A stretch of 64,000 bases of DNA from Ensifer sp. WSM1721 (GCF_000513895.2 NZ_CP165782.1:1736001-1800000), one strand, 5' to 3'. Counted from the first letter of the stretch, positions 29,484 through 38,665 are shown. Notes: generated by a model from the sequence alone, not told the origin. Translations and numbers: made by a program.

Positions 29484-31727
29484 TCATGCCATGCGCGAAC
29501 GGGTCTTCCAGTCGATCAGTGCTCGCAGCCGCACCGGCTGCACCGGTTTGGCGAGCATGGCGAATGACATTTCGTTGCAGAGCCGCAGAAATTCCCGCTG
29601 CCGGTTGGCCGAAATGATGACCGCCGGAATTTCGACTCCCGCCAGCGCGCGCAGCGTACGGATCGTTTCTATGCCATTGTCGCCGTCGTCCAGCTGGTAA
29701 TCGGCCAGCAGAATGTCGGGGGCCGTGCCGATTTCCTGCATCAGCGCCACCGCATCGGCAGTCGAGCCGGCCGCCAAAACGCTCGCCCCCCAGCTCTCCA
29801 GAATCTGCGTCATGGCGTGAAGCTCGTCGGGATCGTTCTCGATAACCATGACGATGAGATCGAGGCTGCCATCGATCATCGACTCCATCGTCGGACCTTC
29901 GCAGACGCTGGCGCGGCCGGATACGGCGACCGGCACCTCGATCGAAAAGACGGAGCCGCGGCCGAGCCGCGACACCAGCCGGATTGGATGATCGAGGTGC
30001 CGACAGGCCCGTTCGACGATCGATAACCCGAGTCCCATGCCTGTGCCTTTTTCCGCGCCGGCGGCCCGGGTGAACTCGTTGAAGATCCGCGTCTGGTCCT
30101 CCTCCGAAATGCCGATGCCCGTATCCCACACTTCGATCCGCAGGCGATTGCCGCTGAGCCGGCAACCGACCAGCACACGGCCATGCTCGGTATACTGGAT
30201 GGCGTTCACCACCAGGTTCTGGACGCAGCGCATCAGGTATCGCTGATCGCTGGTGACCCAACGCGTGGAAGGAACAATCCGAAGGTCTATTCCCTTTTCT
30301 GCCGCCAAGGGCGCCAGATCTTCGGCCACGCCCTGCAGCAGGGTGCCAAGATTGAATGACGTGATGTTGAACTCGGCCCCGGAACTGTCGAGGCGCGAAA
30401 TATCGAGAAGCGCCTGCAGAAGCGATTCGATAGAGGTGAAGGATCGGTTGAGCCGGCTGACCACCTCCTCCGCTCCCGGTTGCCCCACCGTTTCCGTCAA
30501 CATCGAGAGATAGAGTTTCGCGGCATTGATCGGCTGAAGAAGGTCATGGCTGGCCGCCGCGAGAAAACGCGTCTTGGATGCATGCGCCGATTCGGCCGCC
30601 TCCTTGGCCTGCCGAAGAGCGGCTTCGATTTTGGCTTGCTCATCGGCATGGATCTGCAGCAGGCGATTGGCCTCGGTCAGTTCTGCGGTCCGCTCCTGTA
30701 CACGTTGCTCCAGAAGCGCCGCCGCCTGGGTCTCCGTCGTCACGTCCATGATCGACACGATGAAGCCGTCGTCGGGCAAGGAACGGACGCGAATGTCGAG
30801 ACTCATCCCGTCGCGCCGCTTGAATCGCTCTTGTACCGTCTCGCCGCGGCGCGCGGCCTTGAACCAGCCGGCGAATCCGGAACGGCGACCTTTGCGGTCG
30901 AGAATCTCGTGACGCTCGACATGTTCGACGATGCGCTGAAAGCGGCTTCCCTTCTTCAGAAGCGAAAGGGGCACGCCCAGAAGCTCGCCGAAACGCTCGT
31001 TGCGCACGAGCAACTCGCCGCCCGACGAAAACGTGCAGATGCCGAGCGACATGTGATCGAAAGCGGCCTGCAGGAAATGGGCCTGCTGGTCGATCAGGCG
31101 GTTCTTCTCGCGCCGGTTCTCCCGCACGATGTCAGTGATCTCGGTTTGCAGGACCGTGATATTGTCGGAGCTCGTTTGCCGATAGGAAATCTGAAACCAG
31201 CGGTCGTTCCTGAGCGCCACCACGAAGGACGAAAAACGCTGGCCGGATCTCTGCTCTTTGACCACCGGCTGAGGTCGGCCGATCTCCCCCTTTTCGTCCC
31301 GGTTCAGATACTTGCTCGCATTGACAGCCGCGAGATAGTCGTCGAAACCGAGGCCCGGCTTGATCAGCGGCTCGACATCGGGAAGCAAGTGCCGGAACTG
31401 CGCATTGCAAACCTGCAACCGCTCTTCGGAGAAGAGGGCGAAGCCGTCTTCCATGGCGACCATGGCATCGGCAAGATTTCTCTGGATGCGCTCCTGCGTC
31501 TGGTACGCGATTTCAAGCTCGCTCGACGCCCTGCCGAGCGTGTCGAGGGCCTTTTCAAGATCCTTGGTCTTTTCCCAGACCTTAGCCTGCAGTGCGATGG
31601 CCGATTCAAAAAGCGAATAGGCGGAGCCCCCGATTTCATGGCTGCGCTCAGCCCGGTTGATCAGGGCCTCGATGATCTTGGCCTGCTTGGCAATCTGGAT
31701 CTCGTGGGGTTCGTCCGGATTGATCAC
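29484..31727 (-). CDS. Hybrid sensor histidine kinase (coiled coil-PAS-PAS-HK-REC)
   Basis: A 747-residue soluble hybrid kinase with no membrane segment. In order: an N-terminal helical/coiled-coil part (1-110), a PAS domain (about 110-170), a second PAS (about 215-340), a coiled linker, the H-box AAASHDLLQPIN with phospho-His near residue 390, N-box NLVVNAIQYTE, G-boxes DTGIGISEED and GTGMGLGLSIVE, and a C-terminal receiver with Asp in LLADYQLDDGD near residue 676. It overlaps the FIST gene by 4 bases. Layout and partner resemble NahK/ErcS' of Pseudomonas and FlhS of Paracoccus, which control alcohol or formaldehyde oxidation. Specific role inferred. Confidence 0.9.
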   Translation of the reverse strand: MINPDEPHEIQIAKQAKIIEALINRAERSHEIGGSAYSLFESAIALQAKVWEKTKDLEKALDTLGRASSELEIAYQTQERIQRNLADAMVAMEDGFALFSEERLQVCNAQFRHLLPDVEPLIKPGLGFDDYLAAVNASKYLNRDEKGEIGRPQPVVKEQRSGQRFSSFVVALRNDRWFQISYRQTSSDNITVLQTEITDIVRENRREKNRLIDQQAHFLQAAFDHMSLGICTFSSGGELLVRNERFGELLGVPLSLLKKGSRFQRIVEHVERHEILDRKGRRSGFAGWFKAARRGETVQERFKRRDGMSLDIRVRSLPDDGFIVSIMDVTTETQAAALLEQRVQERTAELTEANRLLQIHADEQAKIEAALRQAKEAAESAHASKTRFLAAASHDLLQPINAAKLYLSMLTETVGQPGAEEVVSRLNRSFTSIESLLQALLDISRLDSSGAEFNITSFNLGTLLQGVAEDLAPLAAEKGIDLRIVPSTRWVTSDQRYLMRCVQNLVVNAIQYTEHGRVLVGCRLSGNRLRIEVWDTGIGISEEDQTRIFNEFTRAAGAEKGTGMGLGLSIVERACRHLDHPIRLVSRLGRGSVFSIEVPVAVSGRASVCEGPTMESMIDGSLDLIVMVIENDPDELHAMTQILESWGASVLAAGSTADAVALMQEIGTAPDILLADYQLDDGDNGIETIRTLRALAGVEIPAVIISANRQREFLRLCNEMSFAMLAKPVQPVRLRALIDWKTRSRMA

Positions 31728-32893
31728 AGCGGCACGCCTCCCTTCGGCCGGAAAAATGCGACGCCGACGAAGGTCTGGTTCACATGCACGCCGAAATGCT
31801 GTTCACCATAGGTGCTGAAACCGACGACCCGTCGCTGCCGGAAATGCTCGGACGCCTCACCACCCAGGCCCTTGCGCTCGATCTCGAGCTTGCGAAGATA
31901 GCAGTCGAAACCCAGGATGAAGTCGGGCGCTTCACCGTCCTCGTTGCTGACAGCGAGCCCTGTAGCGAGGGTGCGGATGATTTCCTTGCCGCGACCGAGC
32001 GTCAGCAGCAGACCGTCGTCGATCGCCGAAAGGAAAGTGAGCCCATGTTCGTCGTGAATCTGCTGGATCGCCCGCACGTGATAGAGATTGCGATTGCGCA
32101 CCAGCACCGGGTTCTCGGCGAAGATCGTCGGCGACAACTCCGCAACCGGCACCTTGACAAGCCGCGCATATTCCTCGGCCGCCGGTGAGCCGTTGATCTC
32201 GAGAACCAACCGCTCCTCCGGAACCGCGCGGGTGACCACCATGCGTGTTTCCGTGGGCTGGAAATGATCGAAGCCGAGACCGCTGAAGGGCAGATCGGTT
32301 TCCAGCAGCAGCAGAAGCGCGGCGTTGCTGTGGAATTCTCCGTTGCGCAGCACCTGCGTGCGCTCGAACCGCAGCCCGTCGCCGGCCGAACCGCCAAAGA
32401 CAGGAATGTCCTTCAGTCCGGCCTCGAGGGCCGCCATCAGGATATCCTCCTGTTTCGACAATCCGTCGGCGAAGATCAGGGCGAGCCTTTTTCGGCCCGG
32501 CGTTGCGCGAAACTGGGAGACAAGCCGCTCCGTCTGCGACACCACATCGGCAATCGAGACCGGCGAGATCGGCTCGAACAGGATCGAGGCCACCCGAAAG
32601 TGACGCCGCTGGAAGGCAATCGCCAGCAATGCGTCGTCTTCGTACCCTCGCGGCGTGATCTGGCCGGCCGTCGTGCAGCCGAAGACAACGGTATTCGGCA
32701 ACGATGTCCGCAGAGCGTTGGCAAGCTCAACGGGTTGCAGCCTGTTCGGCACAAACAAGAAGATGAAGCTTGGCCTTGCCGTGGCGAGTTGCCGCCTGAT
32801 CTCGGCAAGGGCGAGGGCCGCATCATCGGCGTGCGAGACGGCGATCCGCACCGCCTCCGCCGGTTTGCGGTCAAGATCGTCGACAGCCGTCAT
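31724..32893 (-). CDS. FIST-domain sensory protein, kinase partner
   Basis: A 389-residue cytoplasmic protein with FIST N (about 25-220; VFGCTTAGQITPRGYEDDAL and VFGGSAGDGLRF) and FIST C (about 220-370; FSTYGEQHFGVHVNQTFVG). FIST proteins bind small ligands; NosP of Pseudomonas binds haem/NO and controls its neighbouring kinase. This gene is coupled to the kinase gene and follows the regulator gene, so it probably gates the kinase. The ligand is not evident. Confidence 0.88.
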   Translation of the reverse strand: MTAVDDLDRKPAEAVRIAVSHADDAALALAEIRRQLATARPSFIFLFVPNRLQPVELANALRTSLPNTVVFGCTTAGQITPRGYEDDALLAIAFQRRHFRVASILFEPISPVSIADVVSQTERLVSQFRATPGRKRLALIFADGLSKQEDILMAALEAGLKDIPVFGGSAGDGLRFERTQVLRNGEFHSNAALLLLLETDLPFSGLGFDHFQPTETRMVVTRAVPEERLVLEINGSPAAEEYARLVKVPVAELSPTIFAENPVLVRNRNLYHVRAIQQIHDEHGLTFLSAIDDGLLLTLGRGKEIIRTLATGLAVSNEDGEAPDFILGFDCYLRKLEIERKGLGGEASEHFRQRRVVGFSTYGEQHFGVHVNQTFVGVAFFRPKGGVPL

Positions 32894-32936
32894 GCGCCGC
32901 CATTCCTCCGCTTCCTGACCCTTGCTCCAGCACTCC

Positions 32937-33626
32937 TCACTGCAGGTTGTGGCGGATCGAGACTTCGCGCACCAGCATTGCCGCCTGCGTGCGATTATGA
33001 ACGCCCAGCCGGCGCAGAAGCGCCGTGATATGCGCTTTGACGGTCGCCTCGGCCAGCTTCATCTCGTAGGCGATCAGCTTGTTCGGCATCCCTTCGCAGA
33101 TCAGGCCCAATATGCGGGTCTGCTGCTGCGATAGATGTGCGATCTTGCGCGAAATCGTTTCCACCGACTCGTCCACAGCCGGGGTGCGTGCCGGCAAGGT
33201 GTAGCCGGGCGGCACGTAGATCTTGCCGTTCCAAATATCCTGCATCGCCTCCTGAAAATTCTCACGGCCGATATCCTTGGGAATGAACCCTGCAGCACCG
33301 GCGGCAATCACCGACTGGACGATGCCTTTGGATGTGATCGCCGAGATCACAATGACCGGTATATCGGGAGTCTTTTCCTTGATCTTGAGAAATCCGCTCA
33401 GGCCCGACGCATCGGGCAGGTTCAAGTCAAGCATGATCAGATCGGGTGAAAACCGCATCCGCAGTTGGTGCAGGGCTTCGCTCAGCGAGGTCGCGGTTCG
33501 AATTCGACGCGTATTGAAGGTGTTTTCCATCGTCGCGGCCAGCGCATCGCAATAGAGCGGATGATCATCGATCACCAGTGCCGACTTAATGGAAAGCGAG
33601 TGGACGGACGAAGCGGTCCGCGGCAT
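32937..33626 (-). CDS. LuxR/NarL-type response regulator
   Basis: A 229-residue regulator. Receiver domain: acidic pair D20-D21 and phospho-Asp D67 in LIMLDLNLP. LuxR-type HTH at about residues 160-220 (LICEGMPNKLIAYEMKLAEATVKAHITALLRRLGV). I start at ATG 33626 behind GGAGGAG, dropping 18 upstream codons. It is first in the regulator-FIST-kinase operon. By analogy with FlhR/ErcR-type systems it may activate the xox, flhA or pqq genes. Confidence 0.9.
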   Translation of the reverse strand: MPRTASSVHSLSIKSALVIDDHPLYCDALAATMENTFNTRRIRTATSLSEALHQLRMRFSPDLIMLDLNLPDASGLSGFLKIKEKTPDIPVIVISAITSKGIVQSVIAAGAAGFIPKDIGRENFQEAMQDIWNGKIYVPPGYTLPARTPAVDESVETISRKIAHLSQQQTRILGLICEGMPNKLIAYEMKLAEATVKAHITALLRRLGVHNRTQAAMLVREVSIRHNLQ

Positions 33627-33896
33627 GGCTCTCCTCCCAAGAATACTTCCCAGGTTAACCGAGCAGCCGACCGGCTCCACGCATTACCGGAAAATATTTC
33701 TACTCCCAATGCCGTCATGCTCTCCTCAGCACGACAGTGAGGGAATTTGTCGCACAGTTTTCCGGACCGGGCAATTCCCGAGTTCAGGACGCCCGCCATG
33801 CTGGACCATTGGCATCCGCCGGTAAAGGATTGGGAAGAGGCAGCGCGGGGGCCGCACACGGATGATCGCTCCTCGGAGATTGCCGGGCTGAAGGAC
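33627..33896. other. Intergenic, upstream of the response-regulator operon
   Basis: No gene is supported here. The right-hand reading frame open across 33747-34304 has no family features and lies opposite a better small gene. The leftward promoter of the regulator operon should lie within the first 150 bases. I saw no strong motif. Confidence 0.4.
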
Positions 33897-34106
33897 TCAG
33901 ATGAGCTTGCCAACGTCTGGGCGCTTGCAGCGCCATTTTTTGACACGAAGAGCCGGGTGCTGCTCCGACCACTCGGCGATGTACATGACGGAGCGGAACA
34001 TGCACTGGGTAAGAGAGCCTGGGCCTTGGAGCGGCAAAGTCTCCTCTCGGCACCGATCGGGTGCGGATGCAAGGCATACTGTCAGTATAAGCGTTACCAG
34101 CTCCAT
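33897..34106 (-). CDS. Small hypothetical protein (69 aa), cysteine-containing
   Basis: Starts MELVTLILTVCLASAPDRC and shows a regular spread of cysteines (C11, C19, C35, C60) with IAEWSEQHPALRVKKWRC. The pattern looks like a small rhizobial protein with a hydrophobic start. I prefer ATG 34106 over one 15 codons upstream because it starts the hydrophobic stretch. It lies upstream of the response-regulator gene on the same strand. Function unknown. Confidence 0.6.
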   Translation of the reverse strand: MELVTLILTVCLASAPDRCREETLPLQGPGSLTQCMFRSVMYIAEWSEQHPALRVKKWRCKRPDVGKLI

Positions 34107-34325
34107 GACATTCTCGGCTCTACGATTGTTTCCCCCATTGAATTTACGCATATGCTAATAGAAACTTCAATGAAGGTGCCCTTGAGCTATATCACCAAAA
34201 CTGGGCCAATCCGTGCTGCTCGAATGTGCTTGGTTGCAGCCCACGCATCAGCATCGAAAAGTCGCGACCTTTGCGCATCCGATAGGACGCGCGGCGCGCT
34301 GTAGGCTCGGTAGCGGTCCGCACGC
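34107..34325. other. Intergenic, no gene seen
   Basis: This 219-base, AT-richer stretch lies between the small gene and the LacI regulator gene, both leftward. It should hold the small gene's promoter and the end of the regulator transcript. I see no clear terminator stem with a T-run. Confidence 0.35.
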
Positions 34326-35360
34326 TTAAACGCATTCGGGCGTAACAGTTTCGAAGGGTACGATCCGCTGCACGATCGAGCCGGCCGCTCCTCCAGCGAT
34401 CGCCCCAAGCATGACATCGATCAGTTCGTCCGAAGTACGCTCGAGCGGGTGGCAAAGGGCCGCGGTGATCAGTCCCTCGGAGAGGCCCTTGCGCGTCTCG
34501 GGCCCGATGTCGCGGCAGACGATACGGATCTCGCGTTGGCGCTCCAGCGGCACTTCCCGTACCGCCCGCAAAACCCCGGAAATGCCGCCTCCTCCGACGA
34601 AGAAGCCAATGAGATCCGGTTCCTGGCGCATAAGTGATCGGACTATCCGGTAGGCATTCTCCGGCTCTTCCTGCGTGGGAACAGCGTCGGCGACGATCGT
34701 GTTGGGGGCGTGTTCTCGTATGTACGAGCGGAAACTCGCATCAGCGATGTCCTGGCAATGATAGCGGTGATTGCCGATGAACGTGACGATTTTCCCAGGA
34801 CGGAGTTTCGTCTGGTTTATGAACCAGGCGGCTGTGCGTCCGAGCTTCCAATTGTCGGTGCCGACATAACCCGCACGGCTTGGCGCCGACTGGTCGGTGA
34901 TGTAGGTGATGACCGGAACTCCCTTTGCGCGCAACGATTCGATCGCCTGGCCAATCAAGGGATGATCCGCCGCGACCAGCGCAACGCCGTCGGTGCGCTC
35001 TCCAAGGTTCAGCAGATTGGCGGCGATCGCCTCCGGCGTAAGATCATCCTCAAAGTGTACGGTCGGCTCCACTACCGCGTCCTTCCGCCGTGCAGCGGCT
35101 GCGACAATGGAATCGCCGAACATCCGATAGAGTTGGCGATGCGACTGCTGCAGCAGGAACCCTAGTTTGTAGCGAGGCAGAGCAATGCGGCTGCGCTCGC
35201 GAATGGCGCCCAATCCGTAAAAGCCGATCTCCTCTGCGGTTGCCATGATGCGCTGGACAGTTGCGGGGCGCACCGTGCCGGTACCATGCAGGAGCCTGTT
35301 CACGGTCGACAGGCTCACACCGGCGGCTTGTGCGAGATCGGCGATGGTCGGGCGGCTCAT
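34326..35360 (-). CDS. LacI-family regulator of the adjacent polyol/sugar locus
   Basis: A 344-residue LacI-type repressor: HTH MSRPTIADLAQAAGVSLSTV at the start, hinge, then a periplasmic-binding-like effector domain (LGFLLQQSHRQLYRMFGD onward). The ATG at 35360 begins the HTH; upstream in-frame codons are noise. It is divergent from the ABC importer operon across about 150 bases, so it probably controls that operon. The effector is unknown but likely the transported polyol. Confidence 0.9.
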   Translation of the reverse strand: MSRPTIADLAQAAGVSLSTVNRLLHGTGTVRPATVQRIMATAEEIGFYGLGAIRERSRIALPRYKLGFLLQQSHRQLYRMFGDSIVAAAARRKDAVVEPTVHFEDDLTPEAIAANLLNLGERTDGVALVAADHPLIGQAIESLRAKGVPVITYITDQSAPSRAGYVGTDNWKLGRTAAWFINQTKLRPGKIVTFIGNHRYHCQDIADASFRSYIREHAPNTIVADAVPTQEEPENAYRIVRSLMRQEPDLIGFFVGGGGISGVLRAVREVPLERQREIRIVCRDIGPETRKGLSEGLITAALCHPLERTSDELIDVMLGAIAGGAAGSIVQRIVPFETVTPECV

Positions 35361-35514
35361 CGGAACACCTCTTGATGTGTCATATGTCAATGACATCTTT
35401 TGGCATAAAATACCATACGTGCCATTATCCACGTTTCTTTCTGACACTCCAAAAGATACAAATCAACTCGTATTCGTGAAACCCCATCGGGAGGATGGGA
35501 GTGGGAGGAGAGAT
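35361..35514. promoter_or_regulatory. Divergent promoter with candidate LacI operators
   Basis: TGTCAT-ATGTCA-ATGACA at 35378-35395 is a perfect inverted repeat with a 6-base spacer. TGGCA at 35401 and TGCCA at 35420 form a second, looser pair. Both lie between the LacI gene and the importer operon. The importer transcript start should be near 35440-35500; its ribosome site GGGAGGAG ends at 35510. Operator identity is inference. Confidence 0.45.
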
Positions 35515-36495
35515 ATGACGCGAATGAAACATTTTCTTGCGGCTGCAATAACGACGGCGCTGGTCGCGTCGGGCGCTACGGCTGCCATGGCCGAAGGTGC
35601 CAACATCTTTGTCGTCGGCGGCAAACCGGACGATCCGTTCTGGTCGATCGTGAAGCGCGGCGCCGAAGACGCCGGCAAGGTCGTGGAGGCGCAGGGCGGA
35701 TCGGTAACCTGGCTCGGGCCGCAGAACTACGACAACCTTGGTGTTGATGCGGCGGAGCTCATCCGTCAGGCCATCGATCAGGGCGCTGACGCGATTGTTG
35801 GCCCGGACTGGGTGCCGGAGGCAATGGATCCCGCATTCAAGCAGGTCGTCGATGCCGGCATCCCGCTGGTCATCTATAATGCCGGTGGCATCGAAGCTGC
35901 CGACCGCCTCGGCGCGATGAACTATGTCGGTTCCAACGACTACCTGTCCGGCAAGGCCGCAGGGACTTACTTCGCCAAGAAGGACCTGAAAAACGCCGTC
36001 TGCCTCAACACGCTGCCGGGTGCGGCGAACATCGAAGCCTTCTGCAAAGGCATGATCGACGGGGTTACCGAAGGTGGCGGCGTCGGCTCGGCGCTACCGC
36101 TGCCGGCAACCTCCTTCGGTTCGGCGACGGCCGTGGCGCAGGCCCTGAAAGCGCACCTGCTGCAGAACCCGGACATCAAGGCCGTGTTCGCGATTGGCAA
36201 CGTCGACACGAACTCGGCGGTAAACGGAGTGACGCAGGCCGGCAAGCAGGGTCAGGTACATGTTTGCGGCATGAACATGGATGAAACAATCCTGAACAAC
36301 ATCAAGAGCGGCACCCAGCTTTGTGCGATCGACCAGCAGGGTTACCTGCAGGGCTATCTGGCGGTCTCGATCCTGAATGGCAAAGTCAACTATGGTCTCA
36401 CCGTGCCGACCCGGGAAATCCTGACCGGTCCCGGCGTGATCGACAAATCGAACGTCGATGCCACCCTGGAGGGCGTGAAGGCAGGCGCCCGCTAA
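35515..36495 (+). CDS. Sugar/polyol ABC transporter substrate-binding protein
   Basis: A 326-residue ribose-type (RbsB) periplasmic binding protein with a signal peptide ending at TAAMAEG. Mature motifs: FVVGGKPDDPFWSIVKRGAE and IGNVDTNSAVNG. I chose ATG 35515 after GGGAGGAG; ATG 35524 is possible. It is first in the importer operon and is followed by a strong hairpin that should keep its transcript abundant. The nearby IolG/IolH-like enzymes suggest an inositol-like ligand. Confidence 0.9.
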   Translation: MTRMKHFLAAAITTALVASGATAAMAEGANIFVVGGKPDDPFWSIVKRGAEDAGKVVEAQGGSVTWLGPQNYDNLGVDAAELIRQAIDQGADAIVGPDWVPEAMDPAFKQVVDAGIPLVIYNAGGIEAADRLGAMNYVGSNDYLSGKAAGTYFAKKDLKNAVCLNTLPGAANIEAFCKGMIDGVTEGGGVGSALPLPATSFGSATAVAQALKAHLLQNPDIKAVFAIGNVDTNSAVNGVTQAGKQGQVHVCGMNMDETILNNIKSGTQLCAIDQQGYLQGYLAVSILNGKVNYGLTVPTREILTGPGVIDKSNVDATLEGVKAGAR

Positions 36496-36513
36496 GTCTC
36501 GGCTGAACCTCGC

Positions 36514-36546
36514 GGAAGCTGCCTGCCGTCCAGGCAGGCAGCTTCC
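36514..36546 (+). terminator. Intra-operon hairpin after the binding-protein gene
   Basis: GGAAGCTGCCTGCC and its exact complement flank a 5-base loop (14 perfect pairs), 19 bases after the binding-protein stop. No long T-run follows. Such stems often give partial termination or 3' protection so that binding protein exceeds permease. Confidence 0.75.
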
Positions 36547-36600
36547 AGTCTTCCAATAGCGTCGGGCGTCCCAGTCCTTCGGCTTCATTGGTGGTATCAA

Positions 36601-37647
36601 ATGAACACGACAAACGGTGTCCATGCCTCGTCGATTCCTTCGGGTGGCCAGAATATCAAAGCGACCATCGGTCAGCTTTCCCGTCGGCCCGAAGCCGGGT
36701 CTCTCCTCGGCTTGATCGCGGTGTTCGTCTTCTTCGCTGTGGTGGGCGGCCAGGCCTTTCTATCCCCGGCGGGCTATGCAAGCTGGCTCAACGTCGCCGC
36801 CGAGATCGGCATTGTCGCACTGCCAATTGGGCTCTTGATGATCGCGGGAGAAATGGACCTCTCGATCGGCGCGGTGATTCCGGCGTCATCCCTGACGATG
36901 GCCATCATCTCCGGCCACTACGGCCTTCCCGAGATTGTCGGAATTTCCGCCGGTCTCGGCGTCGGGCTTTTCGTCGGATTGCTCAATGGCTACATGGTCA
37001 ACCGGACCGGGGTGCCCTCCTTGATCGTCACTATCGGTTCGATGTTCGCCGTCATGGGCCTCACCCTGGGCTTCACGGTGCTCATCGCAGGCAGCACCGG
37101 CGTGTCGCTCGTGCCGAGCCCTACCGTCAAGGCGATCCTCGGCGATTTTGTCGGCGGCATGTTTCAAGTGACGATCTTCTGGTGGCTCCTCTTCGTGGCC
37201 GCGTTCTTCTACCTGCTGCACGTTATGCCTGTAGGCAACTGGATCTTCGCGCTGGGCGGCGACAAGGTCTCGGCCCGCAACGCCGGCATCCCGACGGCTA
37301 GACTGACCACCGCGCTCTACATGCTGTCGGGCTTCTCTGCCGCCTTCGTCGGCGTCAGCCAGGTGCTCGTCTACCAAAGTGCACAGGTGCTCGCGGGGCA
37401 ATCGTTCATCTTCAATTCGATCATGTGCGTGGTCATTGGCGGTGTGCTTCTGACCGGCGGCGCCGGGTCGGTGGTGGGCATTGTCCTCGGTACGCTCACC
37501 TTCGCGATCGTCAACCAGGGCATTTATTTCACCGGCATCGACCCGAACCTTGGCAGCATCATTATCGGTGCGCTCCTGCTGCTCGCCGTGATGATGAACG
37601 ACAAGTTCCGGCTGATGGCGATGTCCTACGCAGCGAAGAAGAAATGA
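36601..37647 (+). CDS. Sugar ABC transporter permease 1, RbsC type
   Basis: A 348-residue inner-membrane protein of the ribose/xylose BPD-transp-2 family with about 8-10 hydrophobic segments. Conserved parts: GIVALPIGLLMIAGEMDLSI, NRTGVPSLIVTIGSMF and IYFTGIDPNLGSIIIGALLL. It forms one importer with permease 2, with which it shares the same motifs, so the pair looks like a duplication giving a heterodimeric channel. Confidence 0.92.
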   Translation: MNTTNGVHASSIPSGGQNIKATIGQLSRRPEAGSLLGLIAVFVFFAVVGGQAFLSPAGYASWLNVAAEIGIVALPIGLLMIAGEMDLSIGAVIPASSLTMAIISGHYGLPEIVGISAGLGVGLFVGLLNGYMVNRTGVPSLIVTIGSMFAVMGLTLGFTVLIAGSTGVSLVPSPTVKAILGDFVGGMFQVTIFWWLLFVAAFFYLLHVMPVGNWIFALGGDKVSARNAGIPTARLTTALYMLSGFSAAFVGVSQVLVYQSAQVLAGQSFIFNSIMCVVIGGVLLTGGAGSVVGIVLGTLTFAIVNQGIYFTGIDPNLGSIIIGALLLLAVMMNDKFRLMAMSYAAKKK

Positions 37648-37657
37648 GGGCGGAGAA

Positions 37658-38656
37658 ATGAATAGTTTTTCCATTGGACAATTTGCGCGCCGCCCGGAAT
37701 TCGGCGCCGTGTTGAGCTTCGTCGCGGTGATCGCCTTCTACATTGCGTTTGGTGGCGTGAGCCTGGGTGCGCTCTTCGGCGCGGCAAGCTGGGTCAATTT
37801 CGCGGCCAACCTGGGCATCGTCGCACTGCCAGTTGGCCTGCTGATGATCGCTGGCGAGCTCGACATCTCGATCGGCGCGATGATCCCGGCGGGCTCGATG
37901 TCGATCGCCATCCTGTCGGGCTATTACGACTTGCCGATCGTGATCGGCATGCTCGGGGCGCTCGCCTTCGGCGTTCTGGTGGGGCTGGTCAACGGCTTCC
38001 TGGCGGTGCGCACGAGCGTGCCCTCGCTGATCATCACGCTCGGCACGTTGGTCGCAGTGCAGGGTCTCGTCCTGGCGGGATCCGTCATCCTTACAGGGGC
38101 TGCCTCCGTTCCGCTCGAAGCGCCGGCCTGGGCCAAGGTGGTCTTCGGCCAGCTCATCGGCGGCAAATTCCAGGTGATCATCCTGTGGTGGTTCGCGCTA
38201 ACGTTGGTCTTCGGTTTCGTTCTCCACGCGACGCGCTACGGCAACTGGATTTTCGCGATGGGCGGGGACGAGGTCAGCGCCCGCAATGCCGGGATCCCGA
38301 CCAGGCGGCTCAAGATCGGCCTCTTTGTTCTGTCGAGCACGGCCGCTTCCTTCGTCGGAATGTGCGGGGCGATCCTGTTCAACTCCGCGCAGGTCTCCGG
38401 CGGCATGAACTATATCTTCAACACGATCGTCTCGATCGTGGTGGGCGGCGTGCTGCTCACCGGCGGCTTTGGTTCGGTTGCCGGCATCTTCCTCGGCGCG
38501 CTGACCTTTGCAGTCGTCAACCAGGGCATCTATTTCACCGACATCGACCGCAACTGGTCCAACCTCATTATCGGCGTGATGCTCATGGCCGCCGTCCTGA
38601 TGAACAATACCTTCCGGCAGATGGCTCTGAGCTTCGTGCCGAAGAGAAAGAAGTGA
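37658..38656 (+). CDS. Sugar ABC transporter permease 2, RbsC type
   Basis: A 332-residue permease parallel to the previous gene (GIVALPVGLLMIAGELDISI, VRTSVPSLIITLGTLV, IYFTDIDRNWSNLIIGVMLM). It lies 10 bases after permease 1 and 9 bases before the ATPase. It is a paralogue of permease 1 with different loops. Confidence 0.92.
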   Translation: MNSFSIGQFARRPEFGAVLSFVAVIAFYIAFGGVSLGALFGAASWVNFAANLGIVALPVGLLMIAGELDISIGAMIPAGSMSIAILSGYYDLPIVIGMLGALAFGVLVGLVNGFLAVRTSVPSLIITLGTLVAVQGLVLAGSVILTGAASVPLEAPAWAKVVFGQLIGGKFQVIILWWFALTLVFGFVLHATRYGNWIFAMGGDEVSARNAGIPTRRLKIGLFVLSSTAASFVGMCGAILFNSAQVSGGMNYIFNTIVSIVVGGVLLTGGFGSVAGIFLGALTFAVVNQGIYFTDIDRNWSNLIIGVMLMAAVLMNNTFRQMALSFVPKRKK

Positions 38657-38665
38657 GTGTTCACC

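Noticed and set aside
33747..34304. A 185-codon plus-strand frame between the regulator and LacI genes
   Set aside because: No hydrophobic core or recognisable domain. The minus strand here carries a short frame with a plausible start and regular cysteines.
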